From: Glutamicibacter ardleyensis | Lineage (GTDB): Bacteria; Actinomycetota; Actinomycetes; Actinomycetales; Micrococcaceae | Direction: 5' to 3' | Length of the DNA stretch: 64,000 nucleotides | NCBI RefSeq assembly: GCF_014644555.1 | Contig: NZ_BMKX01000001.1 | Location: 310,001-374,000, forward strand | Part shown: positions 55,014 to 63,873 of the stretch, in pieces | How positions within the stretch are numbered: the stretch's first letter is position 1 | Layout of the letters: each line of letters starts with the position of its first letter | Made by a program: the position numbers and the translations under genes | Notes under the pieces: model-generated | What the model saw: only the letters and a program-made list of their open reading frames with translations | Databases searched by the model: none | Told to the model about the DNA's origin: nothing

Positions 55014-56572
55014 CGCTGATCCTCCTGCCGCATTAAAAGTTGTTCGGCCCGTCCCAGATCACGCAATTTCTGCCGCGAAACCTTTTCAATTCCGACCCGA
55101 GGCAACGCCGAGGCGAACTTGAACGTTGCCGGAATCTTGTATCGGGCCAGCTGTTTGGCGCAATGCGCCGCTAGCTCGGTGGCATCGGCATGAGTGTGCG
55201 CCGCCAGGACCACCCAGGCTTGCCCCACCTCACCCCATTTGTCGTCCAGAACCCCGATGACGGCAGCCTCGGCCACCGCAGGATGAGTCAGCAGTACCTG
55301 TTCCACCTCGGTAGGCGAAACATTTTCCCCACCGGAAATGTACAGGTCCTTAATCCGGTCAATCACCTTCAGATACCCTTGGTCATCACGTTGCACCAGG
55401 TCACCGGTGCGCAGCCACCCGTTAACAAAAGCGTGGGCGCTCGCGGCGGCGTCACGAAAATATCCCGGAGATACGCTCGGACCGCTCACCAGCAGTTCGC
55501 CAGCACCGGCCCCGTGGATTTCTTCGCCGGTGACCGCATCAACAAGTTTCACTTTCACGTGCGGGTAGGGCCGCCCGGCGAAACCAATCTTGCTCATCGC
55601 CTCTTCGCTGGCTAGGCACAGGACATTCGGTCCAGCTTCGCTCAGCCCATAGCCCTGGACCAGAGCCACACCACGCCCATGCCAGCAACGCAGCAGGCTC
55701 GGCGGCATCGGCGCCCCGCCCACTACTGCCAGTCGCAACGCGGTCAGATCCGTCGATTCAAACTCCGGATGGGTGGCCAGCATTCGGTAATGTGCGGGCA
55801 CCCCCATCATCATGGTGACCTTGCGGTCCGCCAGCAATTGCAGTGCCCGTCCGGCGTCGAAGGTCCGTTCAAGTACTACCGTGGCACCGACCCACCAGGC
55901 TAACAACGGCTGGATATTCCAGCCGCCCAGATGGTACTGCGGCAGCACCGCCAGAATAGTGTCCTGACTGGTGAGGTCCACCGTGCGTGAGAGAGCCAAA
56001 TTGTTCCAGAAACAATTTGCGTGGGTCAGCACCACGGCCTTGGCTTTGCCTTCGGAACCCGAGGTGAATACCATCAGCAATGGATCATCATCGGTAGGGG
56101 CGCAACCGCGCAGTTCATTGCGTTCGCGCGCAGGACCTTCGACGCTCGCTTCTACTCCCGCCGGCCCCATGGTGAGCACGGGGACCGGTTGTATCAGCTG
56201 AGCGTTGCTCTGTTCGGCCAGCGTCTGGAACTCGTCTTCCACCACCCAAAGCGAGGGGTCGGCAATCGACAATTGCTCGCGCAGCTCCACGGAAGTCAAC
56301 CGCCAGGAAAGCGGCACCAGCACCAGCCCGGCCTTGGCACAGGCGAAAAACAACACCACGTGGTCGGCACTGTTCCCCGAGAGTGTGGCAATCCGATCCC
56401 CCACGCCAAACCCCGCGGCCATGAACTTCGCAGCTAAGGCGATCGCCCGGCGTTCAAGCTCCCGGTACGTGGTCCGCACTCCTCGGTCATCGATGGCAAT
56501 ACGTTCCGGGGTGCTCAGCGACCGATCGGTAGTCCAACATCCCAACGTATGAAGGCCTTGATCCTTGCTCAT
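55010..56572 (-). CDS. acyl-CoA synthetase (AMP-dependent ligase)
   Basis: 520 aa ANL-superfamily enzyme: ATP/AMP motif VFTSGSEGKAKAVVLTH, GYGLSEAGPN, hinge region WLRTGDLVQRDDQGYLKVIDRIKDLYISGGENVSP, and C-terminal VGIEKVSRQKLRD with the catalytic Lys. It activates a carboxylic acid to its CoA thioester. Chain length or aromatic nature of the acid cannot be judged. It follows livM by 9 bases, tying acid import to CoA activation. Confidence 0.9.
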   Translation of the reverse strand: MSKDQGLHTLGCWTTDRSLSTPERIAIDDRGVRTTYRELERRAIALAAKFMAAGFGVGDRIATLSGNSADHVVLFFACAKAGLVLVPLSWRLTSVELREQLSIADPSLWVVEDEFQTLAEQSNAQLIQPVPVLTMGPAGVEASVEGPARERNELRGCAPTDDDPLLMVFTSGSEGKAKAVVLTHANCFWNNLALSRTVDLTSQDTILAVLPQYHLGGWNIQPLLAWWVGATVVLERTFDAGRALQLLADRKVTMMMGVPAHYRMLATHPEFESTDLTALRLAVVGGAPMPPSLLRCWHGRGVALVQGYGLSEAGPNVLCLASEEAMSKIGFAGRPYPHVKVKLVDAVTGEEIHGAGAGELLVSGPSVSPGYFRDAAASAHAFVNGWLRTGDLVQRDDQGYLKVIDRIKDLYISGGENVSPTEVEQVLLTHPAVAEAAVIGVLDDKWGEVGQAWVVLAAHTHADATELAAHCAKQLARYKIPATFKFASALPRVGIEKVSRQKLRDLGRAEQLLMRQEDQR

Positions 56573-56581
56573 GACCGTTCC

Positions 56582-57766
56582 TTAATTCTTCTTGGCTGCC
56601 GGATTGGAAGTGAAACGCTCACGCAACCGGCGTACCGCACCGGCCAAACCACCGGGCATGAACAGCACCACCAGCACAAAGAGGGTTCCGAGAATAAATA
56701 GCGGCTCGGACAATGGCACATGCAAGAACGCCGGCAGCGACTCCACCGCGCTGGAGTTCGCCAAAGCGCTCAACCGCTGATCTAACAGCGTGTACAACAC
56801 CCCGCCAATCACCGCGCCCCACTTCGAACCGACCCCGCCGAGTACCACCATCACCAGCAAGGTGATGGTGAAGTCCGCAGAAACCTGCCGGGGCACCGTT
56901 CCGGACTGCAGCAGCACAAACACCATGCCGACCGCCGCCGCCAGCACACCGGCCACCACGAAGATCAGCAGCTTCGCCCAGTATGGCTGCAATCCCAACA
57001 CCCGCACACGCAACTCGTTCTCGCGTACCGCGGCGGCCACATGCCCGGCACGAGATGACTGCACCCAAGTAACCACCACGATCACCACCAGCAAGGTCAG
57101 CAACGAAAGCCAGTAAAGGTTCCGGGTATTGGCCACGCCAATCAAAAAATCCGGGATACCCGCGGTATCAGGGCTCACTCCCTCTTCACCGCCGGTGGCA
57201 CCGCCGGGATTACGCCGCACCAGCACGCTGCCGGCCTGGGCAAAAGCCAAGGTCACCATGGCAAACGGAATGCCAGTCACGCGCAGCGCAACCATGCCCG
57301 TCAAGGTGGAAAGCACCAATGCCACCACCAGCGTCAATCCCATGGCCGGAAGTAACGGCAAACCTAGGTTGTTGAGAATAATCGCCAACCCATAGGACCC
57401 GGCACCAAAATACAGTGCGTGTCCAAAGGACAGCAGTCCGGCCACACCGATCAGCAGGTGATAGCTCAGCGCCGCGGCAGCCATCAGCAGGCACATCGCC
57501 AACAGCTGCAGCGTCCCTGGCTGATACGTAGGGGTAGGCAAGACGCCTGGAATTGAAATGTTCAACAGCGGCAGCGCCGCCATGAGCAACAACGCCAGCA
57601 GGCCCAGCACCCAGACTCCGATTCTGGCACCGGGCGTTTTCACCCGGTGCGAGGGCTGGACACGGACCCGACGGGCCACTTTGTCCACGGCCACAGCCGC
57701 TGTTGGTTCACGGCGCTCGCCGGTCGATTCTTCAGAAGGCAAGGTATTCGTAGGTTCAGGGCTCAT
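56582..57766 (-). CDS. livM: branched-chain amino acid-type ABC permease LivM
   Basis: 394 aa. A basic N-terminal tail of about 45 residues precedes 8-10 helices with the LivM segment LLSFGHALYFGAGSYGLAIIL and EAA-type region VRENELRVRVLGLQPYWAKLLIFV. Works with LivH. Its start overlaps livH by 4 bases. Confidence 0.9.
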   Translation of the reverse strand: MSPEPTNTLPSEESTGERREPTAAVAVDKVARRVRVQPSHRVKTPGARIGVWVLGLLALLLMAALPLLNISIPGVLPTPTYQPGTLQLLAMCLLMAAAALSYHLLIGVAGLLSFGHALYFGAGSYGLAIILNNLGLPLLPAMGLTLVVALVLSTLTGMVALRVTGIPFAMVTLAFAQAGSVLVRRNPGGATGGEEGVSPDTAGIPDFLIGVANTRNLYWLSLLTLLVVIVVVTWVQSSRAGHVAAAVRENELRVRVLGLQPYWAKLLIFVVAGVLAAAVGMVFVLLQSGTVPRQVSADFTITLLVMVVLGGVGSKWGAVIGGVLYTLLDQRLSALANSSAVESLPAFLHVPLSEPLFILGTLFVLVVLFMPGGLAGAVRRLRERFTSNPAAKKN

Positions 57767-58635
57767 GCTGTCTTCCCCATCAGTCCGGTGGGCTTGGTCA
57801 ACAGGACAACCGCCAGCAACACGATTACCACGAAGTCACCCACACCCCAATAGAAGTTTGTGATCTGCTGCAGCACTCCAACCACCACGGAGGCTATGGC
57901 TGCCCCGGACAGTGAGCCGAGTCCGCCAATCACCGTCACGATAAACGCGAAGATCAACAAGGATCCGCCCAAGGCCGGGGATACATAACCGAAGTAGTGG
58001 CTGGCCAGCACCCCACCGATACCGGCGGCGGCACCGCCAATGGTGAAAACCAGGGTGAAGGCTTTGCGTACATCGATGCCCAGCGCGGTAACCATTGATC
58101 GGTTCTCCACGCCGGCGCGGATGATCATTCCATAACGGGTCTTCTTCAAGAACAACACCACACCCAGCAGCACTAGCGCCGCGACGATGATAGTGACAAA
58201 CCGGTCATTGGGAACCTGCGCGCCCAGTACGTCGGTGGTCCGAGTGAACCACTCCGGTCCCTTGGTGTACTGCGGGTCGGTCCCCCAGACGCCTTCGAAG
58301 ATTGCCACTGCCGCCAGAGACAAACCGACGGTGACCAGCACCTGTTCAATATGCCGGTTGTACAGCGGTCTAATGAGCGCAAATTCGGTCAAGGCCGCAA
58401 AGACTCCGCCAACCGCGGCGCCGATAACCAGCGTGATGATAAATGTCAGCCAGGTTCCCTCGCCGATACGCCGCGACATCTCCCAGGAGACGAAGGCCCC
58501 CAGGGTCAGAAACGCACCGTGGGCAAAGTTCAGCACACCCATCAATCCGTAAATCAGCGACAGCCCGGAAGCCACCAGGAAGTACAGTGCGCCGAGTCCG
58601 ACGCCGGTAATCAGGAGAAGTATCAGGGTGCTCAT
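57763..58635 (-). CDS. livH: branched-chain amino acid-type ABC permease LivH
   Basis: 290 aa, about eight helices, with SGLSLIYGLMGVLNFAHGAFLTLGAF near the N-terminus and AGVENRSMVTALGIDVRKAF (EAA-type loop). Overlaps livF by 4 bases. Confidence 0.9.
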   Translation of the reverse strand: MSTLILLLITGVGLGALYFLVASGLSLIYGLMGVLNFAHGAFLTLGAFVSWEMSRRIGEGTWLTFIITLVIGAAVGGVFAALTEFALIRPLYNRHIEQVLVTVGLSLAAVAIFEGVWGTDPQYTKGPEWFTRTTDVLGAQVPNDRFVTIIVAALVLLGVVLFLKKTRYGMIIRAGVENRSMVTALGIDVRKAFTLVFTIGGAAAGIGGVLASHYFGYVSPALGGSLLIFAFIVTVIGGLGSLSGAAIASVVVGVLQQITNFYWGVGDFVVIVLLAVVLLTKPTGLMGKTA

Positions 58636-59396
58636 ACAATCCCTCCGCTGGTTGTTTCGGCCGCTTGCTCCAACGCTTCTTCGCTTTGCACACCCAAGAA
58701 CCGTTGGGTCAGCGCCTCGTCATCAAGAAAATTGGTGGCCGAATCGGTGCGGTGCACCACTTTGCCTCCGGATAAAATGATGGCGCCGGCCGCTAGCTGG
58801 CGAACCACCGAGAGGTTTTGTTCCACCAGCAGAATCGGCACACTGTGCGCCGCTACCGTCAGTGCCTCGGCAACCTCCTGCACAATCTTTGGTGCAAGCC
58901 CCTTGGTTGGCTCATCCACCAGCAGCAATTTGTTGACGTTCAGTAGCGCCCGAGCCAGCGAAGCCATCTGCTGTTGCCCGCCCGAGAGTGAACCGGCCGC
59001 TTGGCTAGAGCGCTTGACCAGGTCGGGGAAGAGTTCTTCGACCAGCTGGCGGTTGGGGTGTTCGTCGCGTTCGGCAAGTTTCAGATTTTCGGCCACGCTC
59101 AGCGCGGAGAACACCTCGCGGTCTTCGGGTACGTAGCCCACACCGCGTTGGATGATCTTGTGGGTGGGAACCTTGTCTATGCGTTCTCCGGCTAACTCAA
59201 TGGTTCCGCCGGTACGTTGAATCAGCCCAATAATGGCTTTGATGGTACTGGTTTTGCCCACACCATTACGGCCGAGCAGCGCGGTAATTCCGGTGGCCGG
59301 GACCTCGAAGTCGACACCGTCCACCACTTGGGACCCCTCGATGGCGGCATGCAGGCCGCGCACTCGCAGGATAGGTTCAGTGCTTTCCTGGCTCAT
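58632..59396 (-). CDS. livF: Liv-type ABC transporter ATP-binding protein LivF
   Basis: 254 aa. Walker A GRNGVGKTS, signature LSGGQQQMASLARAL, Walker B LLLVDEPTKGLAP, H-loop LVEQN as usual for LivF. Its start directly follows the livG stop. Confidence 0.9.
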   Translation of the reverse strand: MSQESTEPILRVRGLHAAIEGSQVVDGVDFEVPATGITALLGRNGVGKTSTIKAIIGLIQRTGGTIELAGERIDKVPTHKIIQRGVGYVPEDREVFSALSVAENLKLAERDEHPNRQLVEELFPDLVKRSSQAAGSLSGGQQQMASLARALLNVNKLLLVDEPTKGLAPKIVQEVAEALTVAAHSVPILLVEQNLSVVRQLAAGAIILSGGKVVHRTDSATNFLDDEALTQRFLGVQSEEALEQAAETTSGGIV

Positions 59397-60161
59397 CTAA
59401 GCTGCTCCCTGTCCGAGATAGGCGCTTTGTACGGTTTCATTGGCAATAATTGCGTCCGGTTCATCGATGGCTAGCAGGCTGCCGTTGTGCATAACCGCCA
59501 CCCGGTCGGCCAGCCCGAGCACCACGTCCATGTGGTGTTCGACCATCATCAAGGTGCGTCCCGATTCGCGGTGCATCCGCCGAATGATTTCTACCAGTCC
59601 CAGGACATCTCCGGAACCGACTCCGGCCATGGGTTCATCGAGCAAGATCACCGCCGGGTCTGCCGCGAGCAGCATTGCGATCTCCACCTTGCGCTTGTCT
59701 CCATGGGAAAGATCTGCCGCTCGGGCACGTGACTTGGCTTCTAAGCCAACTTGTTTAATGCAATCCTCGGCAATCGCTCCGGCCGCGTCCCCGCGGCGCG
59801 GGAAGTTGAGCAGCGATAGTGATTGTCCGAGTTTGGATTGGGCGGCAAGCCGAATATTTTCGGTGACGTCCAACCCGGGGAACAGTGAAGAAGTTTGGAA
59901 GGTTCGCCCTAGCCCGGCGGCTGCTCGGGCATGAATCGGCAGCTTGTCCATGGTGCGTCCGGACATTGCGATGGTTCCGCTGGTGGCCTTGAGCACCCCG
60001 GAGATGAGGTTGAACAGGGTCGTTTTTCCGGCGCCGTTGGGTCCGATCACACCGATCATTTCGCCGGGCTGCACGGTGAAGCTGACATCTTCTAGGATGC
60101 GAGCTCCACCGATCTGCAGTCCCACGCCCTGAAGCTCCAGGGCTGGTGTTGTCTTCTGCAT
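59397..60161 (-). CDS. livG: Liv-type ABC transporter ATP-binding protein LivG
   Basis: 254 aa from ATG 60161 (AAAGG seven bases upstream). Walker A GPNGAGKTT, signature LSHGDKRKVEIAMLL, Walker B VILLDEPMAGVG, H-loop MVEHHMD. The frame runs upstream to 60269, but that would overlap the binding-protein gene. Confidence 0.9.
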   Translation of the reverse strand: MQKTTPALELQGVGLQIGGARILEDVSFTVQPGEMIGVIGPNGAGKTTLFNLISGVLKATSGTIAMSGRTMDKLPIHARAAAGLGRTFQTSSLFPGLDVTENIRLAAQSKLGQSLSLLNFPRRGDAAGAIAEDCIKQVGLEAKSRARAADLSHGDKRKVEIAMLLAADPAVILLDEPMAGVGSGDVLGLVEIIRRMHRESGRTLMMVEHHMDVVLGLADRVAVMHNGSLLAIDEPDAIIANETVQSAYLGQGAA

Positions 60162-60202
60162 GGGTTTACCTTTGTGAGATTTTGACGCGTGGACTGCGAG
60201 GC

Positions 60203-61402
60203 CTAGTTGACGACCTCTGGAGGTGCCACTTCTTCGCCCGGCACGGTTTCCACGAGTTCCGGAATCCACTTTTCGCCATCCTTGGACAGGGACACCTGGT
60301 ACATGTTCTGGATCAGCGCATGGTCCGAGGCACGTACCGTGGTTTCTCCCTTAGGTCCTTCGAAGCTCCAGCCTTCCAGCGAGGTGACCATCTTCTCGAC
60401 GTCGTCTCCGCCCTCGGCTACTGCCTGGGCGATCATCTGTCCGGCGACAAATCCGTCAGGGGAGAACAGGTCCACTTCTTTGCCCGCCTCTTCGATGGAG
60501 GAGATCATGGCCTTTTCAACCTCGGTGCCGGCGGCCCCGGGGAAGTAGTGGTTGAGGAAGGAGATCTTTTCTCCTGCGTCGCCGAAGGCGCCGTATGTTG
60601 CTACATCGCCGAGCCCGGTGACGATCGGTGCAACGTCGAAGGCTCCTTGCTGATCCAGCGCCTGCCACATGGATCCGGAGGTTGCCCCAGCCCAGGCCGC
60701 GAAGACCAAGTCAGGTTTGGCGTCGACCAGCTGGCGGGCGAATGGGGTGAATTCGGTGACATCCTCGGGAACGAGGATGGAACTGACCTTGGCACCCTCC
60801 ATGCCGAGGATCGCGTCAACTGCGGCCAAGTTGCCCTGTCCGAAGGCGTTGTCCTGAGCGAACACGGTGACCTTTTTGTCCTTCAGGTCATCAACGAACG
60901 TGCCTGCGGTAGCAACGTCCTGCATGGATTGGCGTCCGGAGCGGAAGGTGTACTTGTTCGCGCCGGTGATGGCGTCCGAAGCGGCGGGCCCGGAAATGTA
61001 GAGAACCTTGTTCTGTGCTGCCTGCTCCACGAGCTTCAGCGCGATCCCCGAGGAGGCGGTTCCCGCCAGGATTTTGTAGTCCTTGCCAATGAGTTCCTTG
61101 GCGACGGTGACAGCTTTGTCCGGATCTCCGCCATCATCGTGATAGGTGATATTCAGTTCGGTGTCGCCGACCTTGTTTGTGCCTTCGGTGGCGTAGTCCA
61201 GGCCAGCTTGCAGCCCCTCGTAGTAGGCGTCCCCGTAGGCGGCTAGTGGGCCAGTCTTCGAGTAAACAATGCCGACGTTGACAGTCTTTGCGGCGTCGCC
61301 GCCTTCTGCGCCAGTTCCGGTTTCGGCGGTGGGTGCGCAGGCGGTTAATGCCAACCCGGCGCTGAGTGTCAGGGCCGTTACGACCTTGCTGCTTCGCTTC
61401 AC
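60203..61402 (-). CDS. Liv-type ABC substrate-binding lipoprotein
   Basis: 399 aa. Lipobox LTAC (C21), then a peripla_BP_6 type I binding fold (VNVGIVYSKTGPLAAYGDAYYEGLQAGLDYA, VTVFAQDNAFGQGNLAAV). First gene of the operon binding protein-G-F-H-M-ligase-tetR-SDR-hydrolase. Family members in catabolic operons often bind aromatic or aliphatic carboxylates rather than leucine; here the ligase neighbour favours an acid. Confidence 0.88.
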   Translation of the reverse strand: MKRSSKVVTALTLSAGLALTACAPTAETGTGAEGGDAAKTVNVGIVYSKTGPLAAYGDAYYEGLQAGLDYATEGTNKVGDTELNITYHDDGGDPDKAVTVAKELIGKDYKILAGTASSGIALKLVEQAAQNKVLYISGPAASDAITGANKYTFRSGRQSMQDVATAGTFVDDLKDKKVTVFAQDNAFGQGNLAAVDAILGMEGAKVSSILVPEDVTEFTPFARQLVDAKPDLVFAAWAGATSGSMWQALDQQGAFDVAPIVTGLGDVATYGAFGDAGEKISFLNHYFPGAAGTEVEKAMISSIEEAGKEVDLFSPDGFVAGQMIAQAVAEGGDDVEKMVTSLEGWSFEGPKGETTVRASDHALIQNMYQVSLSKDGEKWIPELVETVPGEEVAPPEVVN

Positions 61403-61758
61403 GTGTCTAGCCTTTCCTCGCGGGGCGTCCAGTGCTTTGAACAGGTCCCGAAGTGAAATTGTGCGGAGTGTGATTCCCCAAACCTGAAAGGTGATTCAGG
61501 TTACAACTCAAAGCTATGGTGACCAGTCAAACCAGTCAATGGATTTTGCGCACAGAATGCTCAAAAGACCGTGCGTTTTTGCAAAGCCATCGTGCGCCCT
61601 TGGCCTCTCCCTTACCGAAGCCCGCTGTTTTGAGCCACCGAAGTAAACCACTCTTCTCACCTCGCTGGCTCCCGTAGACCACCGTGCTAACGTACAAATT
61701 GGCGCGCTCGAAATGCCTTCTATTCTCCAATGACTCTGCAACCGCGAAAGACTCGATC
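61403..61758. other. regulatory region between the Liv operon and the DapA-like gene
   Basis: About 356 bases without a gene. Near the Liv operon there is an 8-bp inverted repeat and a tandem 9-base repeat (listed separately). The rest, to 61758, belongs to the upstream region of the DapA-like gene; open frames there have no family features. Confidence 0.45.
61481..61539 (-). promoter_or_regulatory. candidate promoter/operator of the Liv operon
   Basis: Perfect inverted repeat AACCTGAA / TTCAGGTT (61481-61488, 61495-61502), and two direct copies of ACCAGTCAA (61522-61530, 61531-61539). On the minus strand a copy supplies TTGACT (61530-61525), 18 bases before TTGTAA (61506-61501), whose end meets the inverted repeat. 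A TetR-type repressor bound there would cover the start site. Confidence 0.5.
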
Positions 61759-62649
61759 ATGTTTACCGGCCTCAGTGCTTTCCCACTTACCCCGCTGGTC
61801 GATGACCATCTGGATGAAATTGCATTCTCCGCACTTATCGGACGCCTGAACCGCGCAGGAGTAGATTCCATCACCGCTCTTGGATCCACCGGATCCTACG
61901 CTTATCTCTCTGAGCAAGAACGTGCCCGGGTTGCTCACCTGGCAGTTGAGAATGCCGGAGACACACCGGTCTTTATCGGAGTTGGTGCGCTGCGCACCTC
62001 GCAGGTTCTAGCCCATGCCACAGCCGCACAACGCGCGGGAGCCGCAGGGTTGCTACTGGCGCCGATGAGCTACCAGCCGCTGACCGAGGCAGATGTCTTC
62101 GAGCTATTTCGCACGCTAAGCGAACACACCGATCTGCCGGTGATTGTCTACGACAATCCGGGCACCACGCATTTCACTTTCAGCCTCGACCTTTACCGGC
62201 GTCTGACCGAGTTACCCGGTATTTCCTCAATCAAAATCCCAGGCGTTCCAGCCCTAGCGGCCGAAGCCCGGGAGCACGTAGCCAAAATTCGCGCAGTCAT
62301 CCCCGAGCATGTGAGCATCGGGGTATCCGGTGATGCTTCAGCTGCCCAAGGCTTAGCGGCAAGCTGCGATGTCTGGTACTCGGTCATTGGCGGCACCCTG
62401 CCCGAACTGGCACTTCGGATCACCCGGGCAGTCCAAGCGGAAAACACTACCGAGGCGCTGGCCGAATCGGCACGACTAGCACCACTATGGGAGCTCTTCG
62501 CCGAGTGCGGCGGAAGCCTGCGCGTAGTTGCAGCGATCGCAGAACAGCTCGGTCTAGCTCAGCGCTCTTGCCTTCCACTCCCGATTTTAGGTCTGGATCA
62601 TAGCGATCGGGCACGCGTTGCCGCGTGCCTGATACGGCTAGGCCTCTAG
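61759..62649 (+). CDS. dihydrodipicolinate synthase (DapA) family lyase/synthase
   Basis: 296 aa TIM barrel of the DHDPS/NAL superfamily. Schiff-base Lys159 in SSIKIPG, Tyr131 in VYDNPGTT, and ALGSTGSYAYLSEQER near the N-terminus. Members include 4-hydroxy-tetrahydrodipicolinate synthase, keto-sugar-acid aldolases and dehydratases. The sequence departs from housekeeping DapA and it is not with lysine genes, so a catabolic aldolase is more likely. ATG 61759 chosen; upstream frame to 61684 has no support. Confidence 0.87.
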   Translation: MFTGLSAFPLTPLVDDHLDEIAFSALIGRLNRAGVDSITALGSTGSYAYLSEQERARVAHLAVENAGDTPVFIGVGALRTSQVLAHATAAQRAGAAGLLLAPMSYQPLTEADVFELFRTLSEHTDLPVIVYDNPGTTHFTFSLDLYRRLTELPGISSIKIPGVPALAAEAREHVAKIRAVIPEHVSIGVSGDASAAQGLAASCDVWYSVIGGTLPELALRITRAVQAENTTEALAESARLAPLWELFAECGGSLRVVAAIAEQLGLAQRSCLPLPILGLDHSDRARVAACLIRLGL

Positions 62650-62661
62650 GCTTGCTAGCGC

Positions 62662-63798
62662 TTAGGACTCGATCAGTCCGCGGCCCACGATCAACTGCAT
62701 GATTTCGTTGGTACCTTCCAGAATCTGGTGCACTCGCAGATCACGGACAATTTTTTCTAGCCCATATTCGCTGAGGTATCCGTATCCACCGTGCAGCTGG
62801 ATCGCGGTGTTGGCAGCGTTAAACCCAGCGTCCGTCGCCACCCGCTTGGCCATGGCGCAAAGCCGCACGGCATCCGGGGCCTTCGCATCCAGCGCCGCAG
62901 CAGCCCTGCGCAACAAGCTTCGCGCAGCTTCTAGTTCCATATCCATGTCGGCAAGTTTAAAAACCAAGGCTTCTTGTTTGGTCAGCGGGCCACCAAAGGC
63001 TTCGCGTTCCTTGAGGTATGCCACCGACTTTTCGAGAGCGAGTTGCCCGCCGCCGATGGAGCAAGCACCGATATTCAGCCGGCCGCCATTGAGGCCACTC
63101 ATTGCAATCGAGAAACCCTGGCCCTCATTACCCAAGAGGTTGCTTGCAGGAATACGCACATCTTGCATGAAGACCTGCCTGGTGGGCTGGGCATTCCAGC
63201 CCATCTTCTTTTCCTTTGGTCCGAACGAAAGCCCTTGAGCATCGGCTGGAACGAGGAAAGCGCTAATCCCCTTCGCACCGGTATTCGCGGTGCGTGCCAT
63301 GACTAGATACAGTGCGGAAGAACCAGCCCCAGAAATGAACTGCTTGGCACCGTTGAGGACGTATTCATCTCCGTCCAAAACTGCACTGGTACTTAGCGCC
63401 GCCGCATCGGAGCCAACGCCTGGTTCGGTCAGGCAATAGGACCCAAGATCCGTCATGGCTGCCATCGTCGGGAGCCAAGTGGAACGTTGCTCATGGGTTC
63501 CATAACTATCGATCATCCACACCACCATGTTATGGATGGAAATATAGGCGGCGATAGTAGGGCAGGCCTTGGACAATTCTTCGAAAATCAGGACAGCGTC
63601 GCTACGCGTGAGTCCGGAACCGCCATACTCTTCGCTGACGTAGATGCCACCGACGCCCAGTTCGCCAGCCTCGGCCAACACATCAACGGGAAAATGTTCC
63701 TTCGCATCCCACTCCAAAGCATGAGGGGCAATTTTTTCTGCGGCAAAATCTCGAACCGCTTCAACTAGCTCACGTTGTTCCTCGTTGAGCTCAAACAT
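62662..63798 (-). CDS. acyl-CoA dehydrogenase
   Basis: 378 aa. FAD/substrate motifs: YCLTEPGVGSDAAALST, GAKQFISGAG, RDLRVHQILEGTNEIMQLI with catalytic Glu361 in EGTNEI. Reads as a short- or branched-chain (isobutyryl-CoA type) enzyme of beta-oxidation. Start ATG 63798 has GGAAGGG six bases upstream; the longer frame to 63873 lacks one. It converges on the DapA-like gene with 12 bases between them. Confidence 0.9.
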   Translation of the reverse strand: MFELNEEQRELVEAVRDFAAEKIAPHALEWDAKEHFPVDVLAEAGELGVGGIYVSEEYGGSGLTRSDAVLIFEELSKACPTIAAYISIHNMVVWMIDSYGTHEQRSTWLPTMAAMTDLGSYCLTEPGVGSDAAALSTSAVLDGDEYVLNGAKQFISGAGSSALYLVMARTANTGAKGISAFLVPADAQGLSFGPKEKKMGWNAQPTRQVFMQDVRIPASNLLGNEGQGFSIAMSGLNGGRLNIGACSIGGGQLALEKSVAYLKEREAFGGPLTKQEALVFKLADMDMELEAARSLLRRAAAALDAKAPDAVRLCAMAKRVATDAGFNAANTAIQLHGGYGYLSEYGLEKIVRDLRVHQILEGTNEIMQLIVGRGLIES

Positions 63799-63873
63799 GA
63801 CAAACCCTTCCTGACCACCACTCGTTGTGATCCACACTACATCGATTGTGTTGTCATTAAATCCGCAAGACAA

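Noticed and set aside
60146-61246. Long plus-strand open frame opposite the Liv binding protein
   Set aside because: Antisense shadow of a well-recognised lipoprotein gene; no ribosome binding site or domain pattern.
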